This document shows positions 1 to 9,105 of a stretch of 64,000 nt of DNA, one piece after another (within the stretch, counting starts at the first letter, position 1; each line of letters opens with the position of its first letter). The DNA is from Anaerolineae bacterium. GTDB lineage: Bacteria; Chloroflexota; Anaerolineae; Aggregatilineales; Phototrophicaceae. Below the pieces are notes generated by a model. The model was given only the letters and a program-made list of their open reading frames with translations, searched no databases and was not told the origin of the DNA. The stretch spans positions 310,001 to 374,000 of the forward strand of contig JAFLCG010000005.1 in NCBI GenBank assembly GCA_017303635.1. The letters are read 5' to 3'. Position numbers and translations under genes: made by a program.

Positions 1-1
1 C

Positions 2-259
2 AAGACGTTCCGCGATGCCGCACTGGTCATGGTCAAGGGTGATGCCAATTACCGCCGCTTACTGGGTGATGCCCTCTGGCCGAGCATTACCTCATTCGCG
101 GCGGTACTGGACTACTTTCCGGCTCCGCTGGTCGCCCTGCGTACGCTCAAGAGTGATCCGATAGTGGGTCTACCGAACGGCACAGCGGAAGCACTAGATA
201 CGGTCGATGCACGCTGGCGAGTCAATGGCAAGCGCGGCATCATCCAGTTCAAGCCCTAG
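2..259 (+). CDS. DUF89 / ARMT1-like domain protein, C-terminal fragment
   Basis: This gene is cut by the left window edge. An open frame runs from base 2 with no stop, so the internal ATG at 29 is not the true start. The visible 85 residues contain KGDANYRRLLGD, a proline-rich PAPL segment, ALRTLKSD and a terminal RVNGKRGIIQF. These match the C-terminus of the damage-control phosphatase family (DUF89, ARMT1), metal-dependent enzymes thought to hydrolyse unwanted sugar phosphates. The KGDANYR and LRTLKSD segments are the most diagnostic part. The stop at 257-259 overlaps the last codons of the convergent SDR gene. Substrate cannot be inferred from the tail alone, and the N-terminal metal site is outside the window. 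Confidence 0.75.
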   Translation, partial: KTFRDAALVMVKGDANYRRLLGDALWPSITSFAAVLDYFPAPLVALRTLKSDPIVGLPNGTAEALDTVDARWRVNGKRGIIQFKP

Positions 260-1020
260 CGCCCACCATCCACGGCCAGCACTTGCCCGGTAATCCACCC
301 GGCATATTCGGAAGCGAAGAACATGACCGCGTGGGCAATATCCTCCGGGTGGCCCAGGCGGCGCATGGCTATGCCTTCGACCAGTGCCTTTTGCCCATCA
401 GAACCGTAGGATTCCCACTGACGCTCGGTATTCGGGTTCGAACGCACAAAACCGGGCGCTATGCAGTTGACCGTGATGTTGTGTGGCCCCAGTTCATGAC
501 CTAGTTGGCGGGTGAGCGCGATCGTCGCCGCCTTGGCAGAGGCATACGCCTGAATGCCCGTCAGGCTGATCGTCAGTCCTGCGCCGCTGGAAATATTGAT
601 GATGCGCCCATAGTGAGCCGATTTCATACCGGGCGTTACTGCCTGAGCCATATAGAAAGCGCCGGAAGTATTGACCGCAAAGATGGCGTTCCAGTCGTGC
701 GGGGTCACTTCTTCGAGCGGCTTACCGACCTGCCCCAGCACGCCACCTGCATTGTTGACCAGCACATCCACCTGGGCCGAACCAGCCGCCTCATGGGCAA
801 AAGCCTGGCAAGCAGTCGGGTCTGTCACATCAACTAGCCGCACCTCGCAGTAACCACCGGCTTCGGTACACAACCGCCGGGTCTCCTGTAATTCGTCCGG
901 CAGCACATCACAACCCCAGACCTGTGCGCCGCGGGTGGCAAAAGCCAGACACATCGCCCGACCAAAACCATGTGCGGCACCCGTAATGAGAACGGTCTTG
1001 CCTTCAAAGCTGATGTTCAT
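256..1020 (-). CDS. Short-chain dehydrogenase/reductase
   Basis: Classical SDR of about 254 residues. The N-terminal Rossmann motif is TGAAHGFGRA, followed by NNAGG in the middle, a catalytic Ser (INISSG) and YASAKAA (the YxxxK pair), and a C-terminal GQVLAVDGG. It should oxidise or reduce a small alcohol or keto compound with NAD(P)(H) in the cytosol; the substrate is unknown. The start is placed at 1020. A strong AGGAGG lies nine bases upstream, whereas the in-frame ATGs at 1029 and 1074 have no usable spacing. Its ATG overlaps the TGA of the upstream creatininase gene by four bases (ATGA), so the two are translationally coupled and probably act on one substrate. Confidence 0.9.
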   Translation of the reverse strand: MNISFEGKTVLITGAAHGFGRAMCLAFATRGAQVWGCDVLPDELQETRRLCTEAGGYCEVRLVDVTDPTACQAFAHEAAGSAQVDVLVNNAGGVLGQVGKPLEEVTPHDWNAIFAVNTSGAFYMAQAVTPGMKSAHYGRIINISSGAGLTISLTGIQAYASAKAATIALTRQLGHELGPHNITVNCIAPGFVRSNPNTERQWESYGSDGQKALVEGIAMRRLGHPEDIAHAVMFFASEYAGWITGQVLAVDGGR

Positions 1021-1721
1021 ACGTCCCATCCTCCTTCCAGCAAAGCACGAGTCTCGTCTACTGCCACCTGCCAAACCGCCAGCATATCGTCATCCGAGCG
1101 CTGGTATAAACCGCCAAAATTACCATCGCCCAAATACTGCCTCGTCTCCTGTGCGTTCATGATGTCCAGCCGATTGAAGTCCACCATAGGCTTCTTGACC
1201 GTCGGCGAGTCGACGTTTGATAGCCGCGTCCACGGGAAGTTCTCCATCCAGGAGGCATGAGAACAGTCCGGGTCAATCGACTTCACTTTCGCCCACGTCT
1301 GCGGCGCATTCCACCAGTTATGCCACTTGGCCCGCACACCGGCATGATCGGTTATCCATTCGCGCAACAACCCCAGCCCGGGGGAGTTCCCACCATGTCC
1401 GTTGACGATCAGTATGCGCCGGAAGCCTGTCTCGGCCAGGCTATCCAGTACATCCCGCAATAGGCGGAGATACGTTTCTGCACGCAGGTTGACCGAGCCG
1501 GGAAAGGCGCGGAAGTACGGCGTCAAGCCATAGGCTACTGGCGGAAAGACCGGCACGCCCAGTGGTTCAGCGGCATCCATCGCGATTTTTTCCGCCAGAA
1601 TACTATCGGTACTCAGGCTTAGATAAGCGTGCTGCTCGGTGCTGCCCAGGGGCAACACGCAGCGGTCATCCTGCTTGAGATATTCATCGACCTGCATCCA
1701 GGTCATCGCGCTAATCCGCAT
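1017..1721 (-). CDS. Creatininase family amidohydrolase
   Basis: A 234-residue protein with the creatininase-family metal site: LPLGSTEQHAYLSLSTD near residues 24-40 (Glu, His and Asp ligands) and VNGHGGNSPG near 105-115. The family includes creatinine amidohydrolase, MftE peptidase and formamide hydrolases acting on FAPy or riboflavin precursors. Length and motifs are typical, but the family is functionally mixed and no mycofactocin precursor is visible here. The gene is first in a two-gene minus-strand unit and is coupled to the SDR by a four-base overlap. It is divergent from the VWA gene, with a roughly 250-base promoter region between them. Confidence 0.82.
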   Translation of the reverse strand: MRISAMTWMQVDEYLKQDDRCVLPLGSTEQHAYLSLSTDSILAEKIAMDAAEPLGVPVFPPVAYGLTPYFRAFPGSVNLRAETYLRLLRDVLDSLAETGFRRILIVNGHGGNSPGLGLLREWITDHAGVRAKWHNWWNAPQTWAKVKSIDPDCSHASWMENFPWTRLSNVDSPTVKKPMVDFNRLDIMNAQETRQYLGDGNFGGLYQRSDDDMLAVWQVAVDETRALLEGGWDV

Positions 1722-1847
1722 CCCATGATCCTCGTTGTGTTCGCTTCATCTTCAGCGTAACTCGTTTGCGCCAACCTGACCACAGACCGCTCAGGCCATG
1801 ATTAACACTTTGTAAGGAAAAGGCCGGATTCCGCACAATGATTTCAT

Positions 1848-1877
1848 TTGACACGAATATCACAAACGGGTTATCAT
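1848..1877 (+). promoter_or_regulatory. Sigma-70-type promoter for the VWA gene
   Basis: TTGACA at 1848-1853 is followed 18 bases later by TATCAT at 1872-1877. This is a full -35 match and a five-of-six -10 match. A transcript would start near 1885, leaving about 80 bases of leader before the ATG at 1968. The promoter lies inside the upstream open extension of the frame, which argues against any start before 1885. The rest of the 1722-1967 gap holds nothing else I recognise. Confidence 0.55.
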
Positions 1878-1967
1878 CCCCACTTCATTACCAGTCGTTA
1901 CATACGATTTTCACAAATCAAACGAACTTTCGCGGCATCTGCGGTTTGGGAGTCAGGAATACATAAG

Positions 1968-4964
1968 ATGATGAACCAAACTCGTTTCCTCCGGCTGCTT
2001 ACTACCCTCCTCCTGTTATCTATCGTCGCCCTGCTGCCCGGACTTTCCAGCGCACAGCAAAACAACGGCAGTGTGGACATCGCCTCGGTTGATGACGCAG
2101 GCTACCCGCAAGTGACTCTGATTACCAATGTGCTGAACAGCGTTGGACAACCCATCAGCGGTCTGGACGCCAGCAACTTCAGCCTCGGGGGCGACCTGGC
2201 CGCCAATGCATCTATCTGCGGGGTTGAGGAAATCGCCACTGGCACGCTGGAGTTCGGCATCGTCCTGGTATTGGATGTCAGCAGCAGCATGGCTGGCGTG
2301 CCATTGGACGAGGCCAAGGCTGCCGCATTGGGCTTCATCGACCAGGTGAATGCCAACAGCCCGATTGCTATCGTCACCTTTGCCAGCCGCATCCGCCAGG
2401 TGCAGGATTTCTCCAGTGATCGTGCGGCCACTAGCGGCGAGATCGAAAACTTGGCCTTTGGGGGTCAAACTGCGCTCTATCAGGGTGCCTTTGATGGCGT
2501 CCAGAAATCGGATCAATCTCCTATTTCGCGCCGGGTGGTAGTGCTGTTGAGCGATGGTGCCGAATACGGCGAACTCAGCCAGGTAGAGCGCGGAGCCGCC
2601 GTTGCCGAAGCACAGCGTATTGGGGTCCCCGTTTATACCATCGGCCTCGGCTATGGTACTGACCGCGACTACCTGATCGAACTCGCCAGCGGCACTGGTG
2701 GGCAGTACTACGAATCGCCGGACCCAGCTCAGTTGCAGGCCATCTACGATGAAATCGCCCGGATCCTAACCGTCCAGTATGAAATCTGCATCGATACTGA
2801 TTTAATACCGGACGGTCGCCTGGTGCCCGGTGAACTCATCGTCCAGGGGGCCAACCTCAACGCCAGCGATAGCTTTGAAGTCCAGGCACCCTTTATTCCG
2901 ACGGCAACTGCCACACCCACGGCTACCGCTACGCTGACGCATACACCAACCGCCACGGCGACGGCGACGAATACGGCCACCGCGACCGCAACACTGACAA
3001 ACACGCCTACCGCAACCGCCACCAATACGGCCACTGCGACCGCGACCAATACGCCCATCCCGACAGATACGCCGACCGTCACGCCATCACGCACTGCGAC
3101 CGCTACGCTGACGAACACAGCCCTTCCTACCAGCACATCTACCGCGACAGCAACCGATACACCTACCAACACACCGACCAATACGCCCACTAACACGGCC
3201 ACCGTCACCCCGTCGCGCACACCGACGGCCACCGCTACTGCCTCCAACACGCCCACCAACACGGCCACGGTCACCCCATCGCGCACACCGACGGCCACCG
3301 CTACTGCCTCCAACACACCGACCGATACGCCCACCAACACGGCCACAGTCACCCCGTCGCGCACACCGACGGCCACCGCTACTGCCTCCTACACACCGAC
3401 CAAGACAGCCACGGTCACCCCATCGTCGACACCGACCGATGAACCAACCGCAACTGATACACCGACCAACACAGCCACGGTCACGCCATCGTCGACACCG
3501 ACTGATGAACCAACCGCAACTGATACACCGACCAACACAGCCACGGTTACCCCATCGTCCACGCCAACTAATGAACCAACTGCTACGGTCACGCCGTCAT
3601 CAATACCAACTGATGAGCCAACAGCAACCGCTACACCCAATGCGACCGAGACTCGGGCGGTTCAGGTCGCCATCATTGCCAACACGCGGGAAGCCGCCAA
3701 CACCCTGGCCGCCGTGGCAGCAGCGAATGCCGCTGCGACCCTAACAGCGCAACCAACCGCCACAGCCACCCTTACATCGACGCCGCTGCCGACTGAAACC
3801 GCTAGCGCTACGCCTACTGCTCTACCCACCAGCACGCCGACTGCGACCGCCACCAATACGGCGCTGCCCACGGCGACCAATACCGATATACCGACCGCCA
3901 CTCCCAGTGCGACCGTTACCCCTAGCGCCACCGCAACCTCGCTGCCTCCGCTGGTCTTTGAGACCGCTGGAATTGATAACGGCGAAACTGTCCTTGATGC
4001 CAACCGTGAATTGGTTATCCGCCTGCCGGAAGGTCAATTACCAGCCCAGCGAGTTACCATTGCGCTGGATGGCACCCGCGTCGCTGAATCAGATAGTCTG
4101 CCCTTCACCTACACGGTCAATACGGAAGGATTAGCACCGGGCCGCCATGTGATCGGCATCTCGGTACAGAACACAGCCGATCAGGTCGCTACCCGTCAAA
4201 TCCCGTTCATCATTCCTGAACCGACGGCCACACCGACCGCGACAGCTACGCTGACACCTGTTCCGCCAACCGCGACTCCAACCGAACTGCCGCCAACAGC
4301 CACACCTATCCCGCCGACTGCGACGGCAACCGAAGTCCCGCCCACAGCCACCTCAACCGAGGTGCCGGCCACACCCACACCTATCCCGCCGACAGCGACG
4401 GCAACCGAAGTGCCACCGACAGCCACGAGCACACCGCTGCCCAGTGCAACTCCGGTCCCCTTCAACTTCGATGTTGCCGGTATCGAGTCGGGAGAAACCA
4501 TCACCGATAGCCAGCGCGATCTGGTGTTGAGCAATACTGAAGGCACCGCCCGACAGATCACCATCGATCTTGATGGACAGCGCGTAGCCGAAAGCGATGC
4601 CCTGCCCTACACGTATCGCCTGTTGACCGCAGGTCTGGCACCCGGTGAGCATAACTTTGACATCACGGTGACCAGCAGCACTGGCCTGATTGGTACGCGG
4701 CAAATCCCCTTCTTCATCCCGGAACCATCGCCTGTGCCAACGCTGGCGGCAGGTGGCGCACTGGTTGCCAGCGCCGTTCGGGCAGAGGCAGATGGCACCA
4801 ATACCATTCTGCTCAGCCTGTGCTGCACGCTGCTATTGATTGTGCTCATCGGGGTACTGATCGGCTGGTACATCCGTCGCCGTTATATCCTTGGCATCGT
4901 CGCAGATGAAGAACGTGATCCGCTGCTGCGCGTAGATCGGAACGAGCGCAAGATTTCCAACTAA
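1968..4964 (+). CDS. Secreted, membrane-anchored VWA protein with Thr/Pro-rich linker and two Ig-like domains
   Basis: About 998 residues. It begins with a signal peptide (basic NQTRFLRLL, a leucine-rich core, cleavage near SSAQQ). A von Willebrand A domain follows at roughly residues 90-270 with an intact MIDAS motif (LDVSSSM). Next is a linker of about 250 residues made almost wholly of Thr, Ala and Pro, then two homologous beta-sandwich repeats (about 660-750 and 830-915). Both repeats contain a GIxxGET motif and an IxLDGxRVAESD motif, and each ends in RQIPFxIPEP. A C-terminal transmembrane helix follows near 945-970 with a positive cytoplasmic tail. It is probably a cell-surface adhesion or sensing protein, and the linker is probably glycosylated (inference). 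ATG 1968 or 1971 starts directly at the signal peptide; an open extension back to 1848 contains the promoter and was rejected. Confidence 0.88.
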   Translation: MMNQTRFLRLLTTLLLLSIVALLPGLSSAQQNNGSVDIASVDDAGYPQVTLITNVLNSVGQPISGLDASNFSLGGDLAANASICGVEEIATGTLEFGIVLVLDVSSSMAGVPLDEAKAAALGFIDQVNANSPIAIVTFASRIRQVQDFSSDRAATSGEIENLAFGGQTALYQGAFDGVQKSDQSPISRRVVVLLSDGAEYGELSQVERGAAVAEAQRIGVPVYTIGLGYGTDRDYLIELASGTGGQYYESPDPAQLQAIYDEIARILTVQYEICIDTDLIPDGRLVPGELIVQGANLNASDSFEVQAPFIPTATATPTATATLTHTPTATATATNTATATATLTNTPTATATNTATATATNTPIPTDTPTVTPSRTATATLTNTALPTSTSTATATDTPTNTPTNTPTNTATVTPSRTPTATATASNTPTNTATVTPSRTPTATATASNTPTDTPTNTATVTPSRTPTATATASYTPTKTATVTPSSTPTDEPTATDTPTNTATVTPSSTPTDEPTATDTPTNTATVTPSSTPTNEPTATVTPSSIPTDEPTATATPNATETRAVQVAIIANTREAANTLAAVAAANAAATLTAQPTATATLTSTPLPTETASATPTALPTSTPTATATNTALPTATNTDIPTATPSATVTPSATATSLPPLVFETAGIDNGETVLDANRELVIRLPEGQLPAQRVTIALDGTRVAESDSLPFTYTVNTEGLAPGRHVIGISVQNTADQVATRQIPFIIPEPTATPTATATLTPVPPTATPTELPPTATPIPPTATATEVPPTATSTEVPATPTPIPPTATATEVPPTATSTPLPSATPVPFNFDVAGIESGETITDSQRDLVLSNTEGTARQITIDLDGQRVAESDALPYTYRLLTAGLAPGEHNFDITVTSSTGLIGTRQIPFFIPEPSPVPTLAAGGALVASAVRAEADGTNTILLSLCCTLLLIVLIGVLIGWYIRRRYILGIVADEERDPLLRVDRNERKISN
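2899..3650 (+). repeat. Coding tandem repeats in the Thr/Pro linker of the VWA protein
   Basis: Near-identical DNA units lie within the coding sequence. Three copies of a roughly 65-78 bp unit built around TCGCGCACACCGACGG occur between about 3190 and 3390. Three copies of a 63-69 bp unit built around GATGAACCAACCGCAACTG occur between about 3420 and 3570. The surrounding DNA is a degenerate ACN-GCN/CCN repeat. All units keep the reading frame. Such arrays change length by slippage or recombination, so linker length is probably variable between strains. Confidence 0.8.
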
Positions 4965-4980
4965 CGTGCTTGCCCTGACA

Positions 4981-5016
4981 AAAAAGAGGCCCTCCAATAT
5001 TGGAGGGCCTCTTTTT
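4981..5016. terminator. Bidirectional Rho-independent terminator
   Basis: This is a perfect 36-base palindrome. Five A residues precede a GC-rich stem (arm GAGGCCCTCC) that closes on AATATT, and five T residues follow the other arm. It reads as an intrinsic terminator on both strands and separates the convergent VWA and D-amino-acid oxidase genes. Confidence 0.92.
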
Positions 5017-5041
5017 GTTCCTGAACGAAGCAGCTCTAGCT

Positions 5042-5992
5042 TTAGTTCTGTACCGCCAATTGTGCCACCTCGTCCGCGCACCCCCAGGAAAGCGTCACAC
5101 CTGCACCCCCATGCCCGTAGTTATGAATGATGGTGCTGCCATCCGCTCGCTGCTCCCGTTCCAGGCGCACCGCGGGCCGACCTGGTCGCAGTCCCACCGA
5201 CACAGAAATCACCGGCGCATCTCGCAGGGCCGGATTGATTGCCGCACAGCGCTGCTGAATCTCGGCAGCATCTGCCTCACTGACCGCCAGGTTCTCATTG
5301 CCGCGCTGCGATACACCACCCAGAATAACGCCATCTGGTCGTGGGAAAATATAAGTCACTTTGTGATCGCCCCACTCACTCAGATAGCCTTCGCGGACGG
5401 TCGGCGCGGCAACTTTCGCCACCTGCCCACGAATGGGGAACAAGCTGGCATCCCCGGCAATATCGCGTGAGCCGAGGCCGCTACAATTGATGACCAGCAC
5501 CTCGGGGGAAGCCACCTCATCCAGTGCGGTGAGTGTCCGTTGTTCGAGTTTCCCACCCAGTCGCTCGACTTGGGCGACCAACCAGGGGAGATAGATGGGC
5601 ATCTGCACGACCGGCATCTCCAGTACAAACCCGGACGCCATTCCGGAAGGCAGGTCGTTCGCTGGAATAGCATCGGCTCGTCGCAGATAGTCGGTAGCCC
5701 AGTGACGCTCGACAGGATGTTCGTAGACCTCGCGCAGGGGTATGAGCGAGACTCCCGCTTCAGGAACGTCCAGCAAGCGGTAAAACTGCTGCAATGCCAC
5801 CGCCCCCCAGTGCATCGCGCGTTCCATAGGTTGGACTGCATAGGGGTGCCAGATCGCGCCCGCCACTACCGAAGTGGTCTGTAATGGCAGATCACGGGTG
5901 ATGACGCGGACGTCCAGTCCCGCTTCCAGCAGGCGAACGGCGCTGCTCAGGCCCATCACCCCTGCGCCGACAACAATGACCGGGCGTGCCAT
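5042..5992 (-). CDS. D-amino-acid oxidase (FAD-dependent)
   Basis: A 316-residue DAO-fold flavoprotein. It opens with the FAD dinucleotide-binding motif VVGAGVMGLSSA. It has VGLRPGRPAVRLE near residue 270, which supplies the substrate-carboxylate arginine, and it ends with the D-amino-acid oxidase signature HNYGHGGAGVTLSWGCA. Members of this family oxidise D-amino acids to 2-oxo acids, ammonia and hydrogen peroxide. Length and signature fit true DAAO better than sarcosine oxidase, glycine oxidase or GlpD. The gene starts on the base directly after the TAA of the IolG-like gene, so it is the last gene of that minus-strand operon. Its link to sugar or inositol genes is unexplained. Confidence 0.85.
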   Translation of the reverse strand: MARPVIVVGAGVMGLSSAVRLLEAGLDVRVITRDLPLQTTSVVAGAIWHPYAVQPMERAMHWGAVALQQFYRLLDVPEAGVSLIPLREVYEHPVERHWATDYLRRADAIPANDLPSGMASGFVLEMPVVQMPIYLPWLVAQVERLGGKLEQRTLTALDEVASPEVLVINCSGLGSRDIAGDASLFPIRGQVAKVAAPTVREGYLSEWGDHKVTYIFPRPDGVILGGVSQRGNENLAVSEADAAEIQQRCAAINPALRDAPVISVSVGLRPGRPAVRLEREQRADGSTIIHNYGHGGAGVTLSWGCADEVAQLAVQN

Positions 5993-7015
5993 TTAATCCT
6001 GTACCTCATTGACGTAGACGACCCTGCCCTCGTGCTGCGACCGTGTCGCAGCAATCGCCGCCTGAAGTGAAGCCCGCGCATCCATCGGCGTCACAGCGGG
6101 CTTCACACCCAGCGTCAGGCAATCCACAAAATGAGCAATCTGCGCGGTGTAAGCTGTACCAAAGCGTTCCGGGAAGTGGGGTACTACGTCATGCTGCACC
6201 CCGCCCTCTTTGGTCATCAGCAGGAGTGGTGTCTCCTGCAGATACCCGATTTGCAGCGTCCCTTTGGTGCCGACCACCGTCGCCTGAATGTCGTATCCAT
6301 ACGGAGCGGTGCGCGTCGCCTCGATATTGCCCAGTCCCCCATTGGTGAAGCGCAGGTTAATCATCGCATTATCGACATCGCCGACCGTCTGCAACTCAGG
6401 GTAGACCAGTGAGGCCACTTCGGTATAGACCCGTTCGACCTCTGCGCCCATATACCAGCGCACCAGATCAAAATCGTGGATCGCCATGTCGAGGATTAGT
6501 CCGCCGCTGATTGCCGGATTGGCATATTCCAGACTGGTGCGGAACGGATCGCGCCCAATCGAGCGCACCATCACCACGTCCCCAATCGCGCCTGCATCGA
6601 TCTTTTTTCGAGCCGCCGCGCAGCCCTTGTCAAAGCGACGCATGAAACCGACATAGAACATCACCCCGGCTTTCTCAACGGCAGCCAGCATATCATCCGT
6701 CGCCTTAAGTGTCAGCGCTGTCGGTTTTTCACAAAAAATAGCCTTCTTGGCTTCGGCTGCAGCGATGACCACCTCTCGATGGGTGCTGGTCGGCGTAACG
6801 ATGATAACGGCCTCGACCTCCCGATCATTGAGCAGATCATGGTAATCGGCGTAGGCCTTCACACCGCCCATCCGACCGACAAAATCTTCACGTGCGGTCT
6901 GCAGACTATCCGCCACTGCGACCAACCGCGCATTTTCGACTTGCTGGGCGACGAAGTTGCCGTAAAAGCGGCCCATGCGTCCCAGTCCAATGACACCTAC
7001 TCCGAGCTTTGCCAT
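5993..7015 (-). CDS. Gfo/Idh/MocA family dehydrogenase, inositol 2-dehydrogenase-like
   Basis: A 340-residue protein with an N-terminal NAD(P)-binding GVIGLGRMGRFY, the family EKP motif (FCEKPTAL) near residue 95, and a DMAIHDFDLVRW segment with the catalytic Asp/His near 175-185. Length and the HDFDLVRWYMG segment fit the IolG/inositol 2-dehydrogenase branch. Oxidation of an inositol or a related cyclic polyol at a secondary alcohol is therefore plausible. An AGGA sits seven bases before the ATG. It lies about 100 bases downstream of the IolC/LacD pair on the same strand and abuts the D-amino-acid oxidase with no gap. Substrate assignment within this family is weak without structure or assay. 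Confidence 0.82.
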   Translation of the reverse strand: MAKLGVGVIGLGRMGRFYGNFVAQQVENARLVAVADSLQTAREDFVGRMGGVKAYADYHDLLNDREVEAVIIVTPTSTHREVVIAAAEAKKAIFCEKPTALTLKATDDMLAAVEKAGVMFYVGFMRRFDKGCAAARKKIDAGAIGDVVMVRSIGRDPFRTSLEYANPAISGGLILDMAIHDFDLVRWYMGAEVERVYTEVASLVYPELQTVGDVDNAMINLRFTNGGLGNIEATRTAPYGYDIQATVVGTKGTLQIGYLQETPLLLMTKEGGVQHDVVPHFPERFGTAYTAQIAHFVDCLTLGVKPAVTPMDARASLQAAIAATRSQHEGRVVYVNEVQD

Positions 7016-7097
7016 GATAAGTCCTTCATTTCAGGCTACTGGTTTAAAGTTTCAGGAATCAATCCAGCGATAAAGCAAGCAGTTCTTCTACCCTGTC

Positions 7098-7110
7098 GTT
7101 CACAGTGAAC
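7098..7110. promoter_or_regulatory. Palindrome GTTCACAGTGAAC, possible operator
   Basis: This is a 13-base perfect inverted repeat around a central A. It lies in the 105-base gap between the LacD-type aldolase gene and the IolG-like gene. It could be a regulator site for a second transcript starting at the dehydrogenase, or a small hairpin. No other copy was noticed in the window. Confidence 0.25.
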
Positions 7111-7120
7111 TGCGACCTCG

Positions 7121-8077
7121 TCATGAACGCGACCACCATCGATCAGCCATCACCGGCGGCTGGATACGAGCCCGCCAATCGCGCGCTAACTCACGGCAGA
7201 TGGCGGCCATTTCCCGCATCCGTTCAATGCCTGTGGTCTGGAGCCACTCCATTCGAGCGGTTCCGGTCAGTGCCAGAGCCTCAGCCCAGACCGCCCGACC
7301 AACGATGACGCCGCTGGCTCCGTTAGCGCAGGCAATCCGGGCTTGTCGCGCAAAGGTTGCATAATCCACCCCGGCACTGAGCAGAGCCCACGGGACACTG
7401 CAAGCCGCATCCAATTCCCGGCAGGCATCCGACCACACCGCCTCGTCCGGCTCTTGCGCGGGGTTAACCGGGAACTCCAGTTTGAGGACATCCACACCCA
7501 TCGCGCTGAAAGTCCGCGCAGTCTCCACCGCCACCTGCCGCTGCTCAGCAATAGAAAGCGGAGCAGCGCTATCCAGCGAATAAGCAATCGGTTCGAGAAA
7601 AAACGGGAGTTGATAGCGGGCGCAGTCGGCCACAATCCGTTCGACCAACGTGTGCTTCTCCGCCTTCAAAGCCGTATCGCCGGGATGGTAATACAGCAGC
7701 AGCTTCACACCTGTTCCACCAACCTGCTTGATCTGCTCGACGGACCAACCCTCAATGAACTGCGTGATCCGGTCGCGCGGATGCAAACTGTAATTGGTCA
7801 CTTCCAACGGTGCGAGCAGCCCAGCCTGTCCCAAGAGTCCTTCTGCGATCAGCGGCGGCATTCCGTAACTGGGGTCCGTCAGCACTGCACTGGCCTCCGG
7901 CAACAGGTGACGGATCACATCCCGCTTGAACGCCATCACATCGGCATCGCTCAGGTCAGGTTGGAACTTCTGCAGCTGACTAACCAGGTTGGCCCGGTGG
8001 TCAATCGCCAGGATACAGAAGTGACCCTCTGGCGTGCTGTTCTGCCATAGATGACGGTAGGTTCCTGGAGCAGTCAT
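7121..8077 (-). CDS. LacD-type class I aldolase (tagatose-bisphosphate aldolase family)
   Basis: A 318-residue TIM-barrel protein of the LacD / COG3684 type. It has LAIDHRANL near residue 23, a VLTDPSYG strand near 65, GVKLLLYY near 123 (Lys is the expected Schiff-base region), LEPIAYS near 160 and VLKLEFPV near 195. Relatives cleave tagatose 1,6-bisphosphate or 6-deoxy-6-sulfofructose 1-phosphate. The gene overlaps the IolC stop by one base (TAATG), so kinase and aldolase are coupled. I infer that it cleaves the IolC product, a role usually filled by IolJ or the DUF2090 domain. Sulfofructose-phosphate cleavage is less likely because no sulfoquinovose isomerase or reductase is nearby. Confidence 0.78.
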   Translation of the reverse strand: MTAPGTYRHLWQNSTPEGHFCILAIDHRANLVSQLQKFQPDLSDADVMAFKRDVIRHLLPEASAVLTDPSYGMPPLIAEGLLGQAGLLAPLEVTNYSLHPRDRITQFIEGWSVEQIKQVGGTGVKLLLYYHPGDTALKAEKHTLVERIVADCARYQLPFFLEPIAYSLDSAAPLSIAEQRQVAVETARTFSAMGVDVLKLEFPVNPAQEPDEAVWSDACRELDAACSVPWALLSAGVDYATFARQARIACANGASGVIVGRAVWAEALALTGTARMEWLQTTGIERMREMAAICRELARDWRARIQPPVMADRWWSRS

Positions 8078-9105
8078 TAATCGAGTCCCCCATAGGGCTT
8101 CACGAAGGACTCAATCCGCTCCATAGTGGGCATAAAATTCGCACAGCCATGTTCGGTGACCACAATCGCCCCACAGGCATTACCCAACCGCGCCGAACGA
8201 TAGTGACTCCAGCCGTTGACATACCCGTACAGGAAACCGCCGCCAAAAGCGTCCCCCGCGCCCAGGATATTGGCAATCTCCACAGGGAATCCGGGGACAT
8301 CCACCGGCGCTTGACCCACTTCATGCAAGCGTGCCCCGTCCGCGCCACGCTTCTCGACGAATAGCTGCGGACCCAGCGCCATCATTTGTTCGATCCCGGC
8401 GCGGCTGTCTCCGGCGACGTGGGTATCGGTTTGTGACTGGGTGATATTGACCTGCCCGGTCGCTTTCACGACCGCCGCGTTGATTTCATCTTCGGTGCCG
8501 ATCACCACATCCACTAGCCGCAGGGCCGAACGCACTGCCACCCCGAAGGCCCGCACGTCATGCCATTGACCGGGGCGGAAATCGATGTCCAGCACCACCT
8601 TCGCCCCGGCAGCTTTGGCCTGCTCGGCAGCAAACAATGTCGCGCTGCGAACAGGTTCCTTTGCCAGGTTAGTCCCGGCAAACTGAAACACCTTACAATC
8701 GTTCAACGGGGCCGCCAGCACATCATCAATCGTGAGTTGATTATCCGCGCAGTTATCCCGGTAAAACATGATCGGGAAGTGACTGGGCGGTTCAATGCCC
8801 AGTACCACCGCGCTGGAGTTATGACCGGGCTTGCGGGGGATATAGCCCGTTTCGATCCCCTCATGGTTCAGGAAGTTCAGGATAAAATCCCCGACCGGGT
8901 CAACCCCAACGGCAGTCAGCAGCGCCGTTTTCAGACCCAACCGCCGCGCTCCGACGCAGATATTGGTGGGGGAACCGCCCACATAAGCTGCAAAACTCTG
9001 AATGTCCACAAACGGCGAGCCAACATCATTCGAGTATAAGTCGATGCCGCTGCGCCCCATATTGAGCAAGTCATAGGTAGCCAACTGCCATGATCCCCCT
9101 GACAC
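8077..9105 (-). CDS. iolC: 5-dehydro-2-deoxygluconokinase-like PfkB kinase
   Basis: A 342-residue ribokinase-fold enzyme that follows the IolC pattern closely. It has NMGRSGIDLY near the start, FAAYVGGSPTNICVGARRLG near 38-57, FPIMFYRDNCAD near 115, VLDIDFRPGQW near 170, and the PfkB catalytic signature NILGAGDAFGGGF near 285. IolC phosphorylates 5-dehydro-2-deoxy-D-gluconate in myo-inositol catabolism. The ATG at 9105 has no clear ribosome site; a TTG seven codons in is preceded by AGGGGG and is a credible alternative start. It is first in the minus arm and divergent from the IclR gene. IolB, IolD and IolE are not in the window, so the pathway may be a variant or split. Confidence 0.8.
   Translation of the reverse strand: MSGGSWQLATYDLLNMGRSGIDLYSNDVGSPFVDIQSFAAYVGGSPTNICVGARRLGLKTALLTAVGVDPVGDFILNFLNHEGIETGYIPRKPGHNSSAVVLGIEPPSHFPIMFYRDNCADNQLTIDDVLAAPLNDCKVFQFAGTNLAKEPVRSATLFAAEQAKAAGAKVVLDIDFRPGQWHDVRAFGVAVRSALRLVDVVIGTEDEINAAVVKATGQVNITQSQTDTHVAGDSRAGIEQMMALGPQLFVEKRGADGARLHEVGQAPVDVPGFPVEIANILGAGDAFGGGFLYGYVNGWSHYRSARLGNACGAIVVTEHGCANFMPTMERIESFVKPYGGLD

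Noticed and set aside
1848..1967. Forty-residue N-terminal extension of the VWA protein
   Set aside because: It contains the -35 and -10 boxes and places the signal peptide in mid-protein. The start at 1968 gives a normal signal peptide.
3190..3570. Regular repeats that could suggest a CRISPR array
   Set aside because: The units are coding, keep the frame of the VWA protein and have no unique spacers. No cas gene is present.
2744..3640. Long minus-strand open frames rich in Val, Ala and Gly
   Set aside because: They are the antisense of the Thr/Pro/Ala repeat in the VWA gene. The repeat has no stops in several frames; no start site or family match supports a gene.
7121..9105. Sulfoquinovose (sulfo-EMP) pathway for the kinase/aldolase pair
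   Set aside because: LacD-type aldolase and PfkB kinase fit YihT/YihV, but the kinase has strong IolC motifs and no isomerase or sulfolactaldehyde reductase is nearby.
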